NCBI GenBank assembly: GCA_024640925.1
Contig: JAHEEB010000250.1
Location: 1 to 5,201, forward strand
From: Bacteroidota bacterium
GTDB taxonomy: Bacteria; Bacteroidota; Bacteroidia; Bacteroidales; UBA10428
Reading direction: 5' to 3'
DNA: 5,201 nt
Shown here: piece after piece, positions 1 through 5,201 of the stretch
How positions within the stretch are numbered: the first letter of the stretch is position 1
Layout: each line of letters begins with the position of its first letter
Position numbers and translations under genes: made by a program
The notes under the pieces: model-generated
What the model was told of the DNA's origin: nothing
Databases searched by the model: none
The model's input: only the letters and a program-made list of their open reading frames with translations

Positions 1-1
1 C

Positions 2-1855
2 GGCTCTATTATTGGAGATTCAACAGAGATTATATTTAAAGGGTTAAATTTTGTTCAGGATATTCCCATCAGAATTGATCCCCTGGCGGCGTGGTTTGTT
101 CTTATAATCAACTTCACTTGCTGCACAGGTATTATTTATGGTACCGGTTACATGAAAGCCTATAAAGATCAGAAAACTAGTCTTTCAATGCATTGGTTTC
201 AATACATCTTTTTCCATTCATCAATGGTTTGGGTTTGTATTGTCCAGAATAGCTTGGTTTTCCTGATTGTATGGGAAATAATGTCTTTGTCTTCTTTGAT
301 ATTGGTTATTTTTGAACATACCATAAGCAAAACCCTCAAAGCCGGAATTAATTACCTGGTACAAATGCATATCGGGGTTCTTGCTCTTACAATAGCATTT
401 ATCTGGGTGTTTATGTCTGAGAAATCATATGATTTCATGGCAATCCAATCCTTTTTTACAACTCATTCCAATACATGGCTTTTCATTTTGTTTTTTATTG
501 GTTTTGGAATAAAGGCTGGTTTTGTGCCCATGCATTCATGGTTACCACATGCACATCCTGCTGCTCCTTCGCATATTTCCGGTGTAATGTCGGGGGTGAT
601 TGTAAAAGTGGGAATATATGGCATTCTGCGGATGATTACTTTTTTACAGGCAGATTTCTTAATCCTTGGAGAAACGATTCTATTGCTCTCGGTAACAACA
701 GGAATATATGGAATAATTAATTCTGCTGTTCACCGTGACTTTAAGAAGATGCTTGCTTATTGTACTATTGAGAATATTGGTATTATTGGAATTGGTATTG
801 GATTAGGGTTAATAGGTTTAGGAAAAAACAACAATCTATTGATAATACTGGGGTTTGGAGGTGCTTTGCTCCATACTCTTAATCATTCCCTGTTTAAATC
901 ATTGTTATTTTATACCGTTGGTTCGGTGTACAGTCAAACCCATACCCGAGATATGGAAAAACTTGGCGGACTTATTAAGAAAATGCCTAAAACTGCATTG
1001 ATTTTCTTATTAGGTGCTATTGCAATATGCGGTCTGCCTCCTTTCAACGGATTTGTTTCAGAATTTATTTTATACAAAGGCATGCTCCAGGGCATTCAAA
1101 CGGAAGGCTATTATCATACCACCCTTATGACTATATCATTAGCAGGTTTGGCAATTATCGGTGGAATTTCTTTACTTGCCTTTACAAAAAATTTTGGGAT
1201 GATATTTCTGGGAAATCCCCGTGAAAAATTGCACACGGAGATTGTTGAGGTGCCTTTGCAGATGCGGATTATGCAATACCTCATAATTCCTGTAATGCTT
1301 TCAATCGGAATCTTTCCATCATTTTATTTTAACCTGGTCAGCACTGTTGTTTCCGGTTCATTTCCACTGGCTAAAAACATTACCCCTGCATTAATCGAAC
1401 CAACAACAAGCCTTCTCTCAAAAATAGGTATGTATTCAGCTATATTTATTGGCTTAGTACTGCTGGTATATTTTTTCAGGTATCTTTTTGCAGATAAAAA
1501 AAATATTGCCCACTCATCAACCTGGGGCTGCGGATATGTCGCACCTAAAGTAAGTATGCAGTATTCAGGTAAATCTTTTTCGAAACCACTGGGTAAAATT
1601 TTGGGTGTGTTTTTGCCTGAGCACAAAAAATACAGGGAGCTCAAAACAGAAGAGGTATTCCCGGATAAAAGAAAGTATTTCTCCTTTTATTTTGATTTTT
1701 TTGAAAATAAAATACTAGATAAATTAACTAATCAGATGTTATACTTTATGAATATTTTCCAGTTTGTTCAAAACGGAAAGATTCAAATGTATATATTATA
1801 TGGACTATTTTTTATTTTGGTGATCTTCATTGGGTCTTTGTTTAACTTTATATAA
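2..1855 (+). CDS. hyfB: HyfB-like proton-conducting membrane subunit, copy 1 (5' end outside window)
   Basis: Membrane subunit of the NuoL/NuoM/MrpD antiporter-like family, HyfB branch, expected to move protons or Na+ across the inner membrane for a group 4 hydrogenase or Ehr-type complex. The frame is open from base 2. The 50 codons before the ATG at 152 align with residues of the downstream paralogue (for example IPIRID against IPLRID), so that ATG is internal and about 48 N-terminal residues are missing. In visible-residue numbering, the conserved TM5-type Glu is E92 (in WEIMSLSS), the TM7-type Lys K171 (KAGFVP), the TM8-type Lys K202 (VKVGIYG), a Lys in LFKSLLF K299, and the TM12-type Glu E354 (NGFVSEF). 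A TWGCGY motif starts near 507, followed by a hydrophilic stretch and a last membrane helix. Oddities against copy 2 are C254 where copy 2 has H305, and a Cys pair at nt 119-124. Ends 3 nt before copy 2. The family call is secure; the parent complex is inferred. Confidence 0.93.
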   Translation, partial: GSIIGDSTEIIFKGLNFVQDIPIRIDPLAAWFVLIINFTCCTGIIYGTGYMKAYKDQKTSLSMHWFQYIFFHSSMVWVCIVQNSLVFLIVWEIMSLSSLILVIFEHTISKTLKAGINYLVQMHIGVLALTIAFIWVFMSEKSYDFMAIQSFFTTHSNTWLFILFFIGFGIKAGFVPMHSWLPHAHPAAPSHISGVMSGVIVKVGIYGILRMITFLQADFLILGETILLLSVTTGIYGIINSAVHRDFKKMLAYCTIENIGIIGIGIGLGLIGLGKNNNLLIILGFGGALLHTLNHSLFKSLLFYTVGSVYSQTHTRDMEKLGGLIKKMPKTALIFLLGAIAICGLPPFNGFVSEFILYKGMLQGIQTEGYYHTTLMTISLAGLAIIGGISLLAFTKNFGMIFLGNPREKLHTEIVEVPLQMRIMQYLIIPVMLSIGIFPSFYFNLVSTVVSGSFPLAKNITPALIEPTTSLLSKIGMYSAIFIGLVLLVYFFRYLFADKKNIAHSSTWGCGYVAPKVSMQYSGKSFSKPLGKILGVFLPEHKKYRELKTEEVFPDKRKYFSFYFDFFENKILDKLTNQMLYFMNIFQFVQNGKIQMYILYGLFFILVIFIGSLFNFI

Positions 1856-1858
1856 ATA

Positions 1859-3892
1859 ATGATACTATTAATTGATTCATTTATAGTATTTATTTTATTG
1901 TCATTGTTGGTTATTCCTTTCGTAAAAAAAACGAATTGGAAAGGTATTTCTACTCTATTTTCTGTTTTTGTAATTGCTGCACTAAGTTCTGTTCCCGCTA
2001 TTAATGCTTTAATGGGAAACCCAACTGAAATTACCCTGATTGGCTCCTACATAACTCACGATATACCCTTAAGAATAGATGCTCTGTCCGGATTTTTTAT
2101 ACTTACCATTAATTTTACCTTTATTACCGGAGTAATATACGGTATCAAGTATATGCAAGCATACAGTAACCAATCGGCAAACCTAAGTTTGCATTGGTTT
2201 TGCTATATTTTAACATTTTCTTCTCTTATTTCGGTTTGTGTGATACAAAACGGATTGGTCTTTCTAATTGCATGGGAAATAATGGCTTTAAGTACCTTTG
2301 TCCTGGTTATTTTCGAACATAATAAACAACAAACTCTCAAGGCCGGAATTAGTTACCTGATTCAATCGCATGTAATTATCTTATTTTTAACACTAGCTTT
2401 TATTTGGGTATATCTAAAAACCAACTCATATGATTTCAACTCCATTCGCGATTTCTCCCTGACACAACCTGTTTCTGCCAGCATGGCCCTTATGGTTTGT
2501 TTTTTCTTTGGATTTGCTATAAAAGCTGGCTTTGTACCCTTTCATACCTGGTTGCCCCTTGCACACCCTGCAGCGCCATCGCATATTTCGGGAATTATGT
2601 CAGGAGTGATTATTAAGATTGGAATTTATGGAATATTTAGAATGATATTACTTATAAAGACCGATTATCTTGCTTTTGGATATTTTATATTAATTGTATC
2701 TGTCATTACTGGTATTTATGGGGTTATGCTTGCCATTGTACAGCATAATTTAAAAAGATTATTGGCATATCACAGCATCGAAAATATTGGTATTATTGGA
2801 ATTGGAATTGGACTGGGATGCATAGGCATGGGAAATGGCAACAAAACATTGGCCATTCTTGGTTTGCTGGGAGCATTACTGCATACCTTAAATCATTCTT
2901 TGTTTAAATCGCTTCTGTTCTATACCGCTGGTAATGTATACCAGTCTACTCATACCCTGGAAATTGATCATCTGGGAGGTGCAGGAAAACAAATGCAGCA
3001 TACTTCTTTATTATTTCTCATTGCAGCCCTTGCAATTTGTGGTTTCCCGCCTTTTAACGGATTTGTTTCCGAATTCCTTATCTATAGTGGTTTATTCAAT
3101 GGGTTAAAAGGTGCGAGCTTACCATATTTATCATGCCTGGCAATCTCCATATTCGGGTTATCTATAATTGGCGGATTAGCTATGCTTTGTTTTACAAAGG
3201 CATATGGAACTATATTTCTGGGTACTCCCAGGAATAATCGATTTTGCCCGCCAAAAGAAAAATTCTCTCTTCGATTAATTCCAATGTATATTGTTGCAAT
3301 ACTAATTGTAACTATTGGTATTTTCCCAAAGGCGTTTTTCAATATTCTAATACAACCTGTTCATCAGTTTACATCCTTTATGGGAGATGGACTTGTTTCT
3401 GTTCGACCTGAAACGGTTAGTATCGTTTCTAAAGTGGGCTATACTTCAGCCGGATTCATATTGCTTGCCGGAGTTTTGCTTTTGATAAGGTATAAAATAG
3501 CTACTACTATGAAGGCTGTAACTGGTCCTACATGGGGTTGCGGATATACTGCACCTACTGCCCGTATCCAATATACAGCAAGTTCTTTTATACGGAATTA
3601 CCGAAAACTGGCTGAGCCTCTTCTACTTATTCATAAATATAAAAAAGATGTAAGTGGTACATTTCCGGGTACAGCATGGCACGAAACTAACCCGGAAGAT
3701 AAGATCGAAGAAAATCTTATACTTCGTCCAATCCGAAGATTAAGAAATTTTCTTGGAGGTTTCTCTTTCCTTCAGAATGGGAGACCCCAGATATATGTTT
3801 TATATGGTGCGGTATTTATTACTTTGATAATTAGCGTGCCTTTACTGATTGATTTAGTTAGAACTTTGGTACAATTCTTAAATACAATGTAA
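1859..3892 (+). CDS. hyfB: HyfB-like proton-conducting membrane subunit, copy 2 (complete)
   Basis: Complete 677-residue polytopic membrane protein, close to the roughly 670 residues usual for HyfB, and a paralogue of the gene just upstream. The likely role is ion translocation in the membrane arm of a hydrogenase-4/formate-hydrogenlyase-like or Ehr complex. Visible family residues are E140 (WEIMAL, TM5 type), K222 (KAGFVP, TM7 type), K253 (IKIGIYG, TM8 type), H305 in LLAYHSIENIG, H342/H346 and K350 in HTLNHSLFKSLLF, and E405 (NGFVSEF, TM12 type). The spacing matches the channel residues of NuoM closely. A TWGCGY motif begins at T558, followed by a QYTASSF motif, a hydrophilic segment of roughly 90 residues, and a final helix after FLQNGRPQIYVLYG. 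The start at 1859 is the first ATG after the upstream stop, 3 nt away, and gives a hydrophobic N-terminus. There is no Shine-Dalgarno, only A/T-rich sequence. Of the two copies this one has the more HyfB-typical motifs. Ion specificity cannot be read from the sequence. Confidence 0.95.
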   Translation: MILLIDSFIVFILLSLLVIPFVKKTNWKGISTLFSVFVIAALSSVPAINALMGNPTEITLIGSYITHDIPLRIDALSGFFILTINFTFITGVIYGIKYMQAYSNQSANLSLHWFCYILTFSSLISVCVIQNGLVFLIAWEIMALSTFVLVIFEHNKQQTLKAGISYLIQSHVIILFLTLAFIWVYLKTNSYDFNSIRDFSLTQPVSASMALMVCFFFGFAIKAGFVPFHTWLPLAHPAAPSHISGIMSGVIIKIGIYGIFRMILLIKTDYLAFGYFILIVSVITGIYGVMLAIVQHNLKRLLAYHSIENIGIIGIGIGLGCIGMGNGNKTLAILGLLGALLHTLNHSLFKSLLFYTAGNVYQSTHTLEIDHLGGAGKQMQHTSLLFLIAALAICGFPPFNGFVSEFLIYSGLFNGLKGASLPYLSCLAISIFGLSIIGGLAMLCFTKAYGTIFLGTPRNNRFCPPKEKFSLRLIPMYIVAILIVTIGIFPKAFFNILIQPVHQFTSFMGDGLVSVRPETVSIVSKVGYTSAGFILLAGVLLLIRYKIATTMKAVTGPTWGCGYTAPTARIQYTASSFIRNYRKLAEPLLLIHKYKKDVSGTFPGTAWHETNPEDKIEENLILRPIRRLRNFLGGFSFLQNGRPQIYVLYGAVFITLIISVPLLIDLVRTLVQFLNTM

Positions 3893-3896
3893 AAAG

Positions 3897-4802
3897 ATGA
3901 TAAGCTTTCTGTTAATTCTTTTATCCAGTCTGTTTTTTACAGGTATTGTAATCAGGACAAAGAGCATTACAGCCGGAAGGAAAGGTCCGGGTATTATGCA
4001 ACCAATGAAAGATATTCTGAGACTTTTTCGCAAGAGTTCGGTTTATAGCGAAACGACAAGTATTATTTTCAGAATTGCACCCAGCATATACTTTGTCTCT
4101 GTTATAATGGCTATAATGGTTGTTCCTTTCGGTCAATACAGCGGTATTATTTCGTTCGAAGGCGATTTTGTGTTTTTTGCCTATGTACTTGCACTGGGTA
4201 AGTTTTTCAATATAATTTCAGCCCTTGATACAGGAAGTAGTTTTGAAGGTATGGGAGCAAGCCGCGAAGCTTTGTTCTCGATGTTGGTAGAGCCTGCTTT
4301 CTTCTTATTAATGGGTTCTCTTAGCCTTTTGACCGGCCATACATCATTTCACGAAATTTTTATGGACTTTCATTTGCATAGCTATATTACGTATGCGATA
4401 GGAATTATGGCGACTTTTGTATTGGTTATGATTTGTATGGTCGAAAACAGCCGCATGCCAGTAGATGATCCAAAGACACACCTCGAATTAACCATGGTCC
4501 ACGAAGTAATGATACTGGATAACAGTGGCTTTGATTTAGGTTTGATTATGCATGCAGTTAACCTCAAATTTGTAATGTATGGGGCTTTAATCGCTAATTT
4601 ATATATTGGAAATTTGCCCATATATTATACAATACCTATCTTTTTAACTATTCAATTATTATTTGCTATAGCTGTTGGCATACTTGAATCATTCACTGCC
4701 CGATACAGGATGAGCCATAATGCACAATTTATTTTTACGCTTTCTTCGGTGTCATTGCTTATCTTTTTTGGTGCCTTATTATTTCTAGGCAGAATGAATT
4801 AA
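3897..4802 (+). CDS. hyfC: HyfC/NuoH-like membrane subunit of energy-converting hydrogenase-type complex
   Basis: Complete 301-residue membrane protein of the NuoH/HycD/HyfC family, which joins the membrane arm to the soluble redox arm and, in complex I, lines the quinone-side cavity. Motifs seen in order are: an N-terminal helix; GRKGPG (27-32) followed by QPMKDILRLFRK (35-46), the family's post-TM1 amphipathic stretch; SREALFSMLVEP (122-133); and ENSRMPVDDPKTHLELTMVHEVMILDN (183-209), the family signature with acidic residues E183, D190, D191, E197 and E203. The wording of this block, especially VHEVMILDNSG, is that of hydrogenase-type HyfC more than of respiratory NuoH. Several further hydrophobic helices follow. 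The length fits the family (about 300-320). The start lies 4 nt after the preceding stop, pointing to co-transcription and possibly translational coupling; the preceding bases (AAAG) are no convincing Shine-Dalgarno. It follows two HyfB genes, as hyfC follows hyfB in E. coli hyf. Confidence 0.95.
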   Translation: MISFLLILLSSLFFTGIVIRTKSITAGRKGPGIMQPMKDILRLFRKSSVYSETTSIIFRIAPSIYFVSVIMAIMVVPFGQYSGIISFEGDFVFFAYVLALGKFFNIISALDTGSSFEGMGASREALFSMLVEPAFFLLMGSLSLLTGHTSFHEIFMDFHLHSYITYAIGIMATFVLVMICMVENSRMPVDDPKTHLELTMVHEVMILDNSGFDLGLIMHAVNLKFVMYGALIANLYIGNLPIYYTIPIFLTIQLLFAIAVGILESFTARYRMSHNAQFIFTLSSVSLLIFFGALLFLGRMN

Positions 4803-4819
4803 CATGAAAAAATAAAATT
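4803..4819 (+). promoter_or_regulatory. A-rich hyfC-hyfE spacer with no Shine-Dalgarno
   Basis: This is the longest gap between genes in the window, 17 nt, almost entirely A and T. It contains no GGAGG-like motif ahead of the ATG at 4820. A three-codon open frame (ATG AAA AAA TAA, 4804-4815) lies inside it but is out of frame with the next gene. Initiation helped by A/T-rich, weakly structured leaders rather than Shine-Dalgarno pairing is known for Bacteroidota, and the other two starts here (1859 and 3897) show the same pattern. The assignment as a translation-initiation region is inferred from position and composition only. Confidence 0.4.
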
Positions 4820-5201
4820 ATGATAAATGTTTTATTGATAGTATTCACCATAACCCTGCTGTATATAGCAATTGGAAACCGCCTGATGTCATTGGTACAG
4901 ATAATTTCGTTCCAGGGGTTTATTCTTTTTGGGGTCGCTTTTTTTGAGCTAAAAGAAAACTTTAATTCAATCAATCTTGCCTTTATCCTCCTGGAAACTG
5001 TGGCAGTAAAAGCATTGGCTATTCCATTGTTCCTGGGTTATGTGATTCGCAGAAACAAAATTACCAGGGAATCTGAGCCCTTTTTACCAAATTTTGTTTC
5101 TCTGATTATTGTAACAGCAATAATTGTTGTTACTTTTCTTATTTCCAATTCAATAACCGATACAAAGCTTGACAAAGTTTATTTTGTGGTTGCTCTTACA
5201 G
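4820..5201 (+). CDS. hyfE: HyfE-like small membrane subunit (3' end outside window)
   Basis: The first 127 codons of a membrane protein that stays open to the window edge. HyfE proteins are about 215 residues, so somewhat more than half is seen. The family corresponds to the NuoK region, plus flanking helices, of complex I and supports ion translocation in the membrane arm. The visible part has a hydrophobic N-terminal helix (about 4-19), a second (about 28-43), a third containing ILLETVAVKALAIPLFL (56-72) with buried E59 and K64, a basic loop (RRNKITRE, 77-84), and a fourth helix (about 92-108). The E-x(4)-K-x(4)-P pattern in helix 3 resembles HyfE. The start at 4820 is the first in-frame ATG after an in-frame TGA at 4805-4807; a later ATG at residue 23 would remove the first helix. 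It lies 17 nt after hyfC, so a HyfD-like gene is not in its usual place. Identification rests on short motifs plus gene order. Confidence 0.83.
   Translation, partial: MINVLLIVFTITLLYIAIGNRLMSLVQIISFQGFILFGVAFFELKENFNSINLAFILLETVAVKALAIPLFLGYVIRRNKITRESEPFLPNFVSLIIVTAIIVVTFLISNSITDTKLDKVYFVVALT

Noticed and set aside
1324..1644. 106-codon open frame on the minus strand
   Set aside because: It lies wholly inside the conserved copy 1 coding sequence, shows no recognisable protein features, and is explained as an antisense shadow. The other short frames within genes (for example 475-720, 1027-1224, 3082-3342, 3921-4136, 4382-4621, 4759-4974) were dropped for the same reason.
152..1855. Start of the first gene at the ATG at 152
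   Set aside because: The frame is open back to base 2, and the upstream codons encode a segment homologous to residues about 50-100 of the downstream paralogue, so this Met is internal.
1924..1931. Run of eight A's near the start of copy 2 (and another at 1496-1503 in copy 1) as a frameshift or phase-variation site
   Set aside because: Lys-rich codons in AT-rich DNA produce such runs by chance, and I saw no stimulatory hairpin. A -1 shift in copy 2 would end within about 25 codons, giving no sensible product. Only reads from many cells could revive the idea.
4804..4815. Three-codon ORF (ATG AAA AAA TAA) between hyfC and hyfE as a regulatory leader peptide
   Set aside because: It is too short to carry a signal, lies in an A-rich spacer where such a string is likely by chance, and has no attenuator-like hairpin after it.
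1..5201. Standard respiratory complex I (nuo) operon
   Set aside because: The HyfB-type motifs (AHPAAPSH, TWGCGY, HTLNHSLFKSLLF), the HyfC signature VHEVMILDNSG, and the order B-B-C-E do not match the nuoH-I-J-K-L-M-N arrangement. There is no nuoI ferredoxin-like gene after the NuoH-like gene.
1..5201. Mrp-type Na+/H+ antiporter operon
   Set aside because: Mrp operons lack a NuoH-like subunit, which is clearly present at 3897-4802.

Overview
The window is one piece of a tightly packed, single-strand (+) operon. It encodes the membrane arm of a complex-I-like, energy-converting oxidoreductase of the Hyf/Hyc (group 4 [NiFe] hydrogenase) or Ehr (energy-converting hydrogenase-related) type. The AT-rich DNA, very short gaps (3, 4 and 17 nt), lack of Shine-Dalgarno motifs with A/T-rich runs before the start codons, and the style of the proteins all suggest a member of the Bacteroidota. 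That placement is an inference, since there is no rRNA or other marker here.

Layout: (1) positions 2-1855 hold a HyfB-like antiporter-family subunit that enters from the left and lacks about 48 N-terminal residues; (2) 1859-3892 hold a second, complete HyfB-like subunit of 677 aa, a clear paralogue of the first; (3) 3897-4802 hold a complete HyfC/NuoH-like subunit of 301 aa; (4) 4820-5201 hold the first 127 codons of a HyfE-like subunit that runs off the right edge. No promoter, terminator, RNA gene, mobile element or CRISPR array is visible, and no stretch as long as 300 bases lacks a gene.

How they fit together (family knowledge plus inference): the two HyfB-like proteins would be ion-translocating modules, HyfC would couple the membrane arm to a soluble redox arm, and HyfE corresponds to the fused NuoK/NuoJ-like small-subunit region. 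The catalytic subunits (HyfG-like large subunit, HyfI-like small subunit, and probably HyfF) are not in the window, so it cannot show whether the complex makes or uses hydrogen or is an Ehr complex without a Ni-Fe site.

The most notable point is the head-to-tail pair of HyfB paralogues. It is combined with the absence of a HyfD-like gene between HyfC and HyfE, where E. coli hyf has one. This looks like a rearranged member of a known superfamily rather than a wholly new system.
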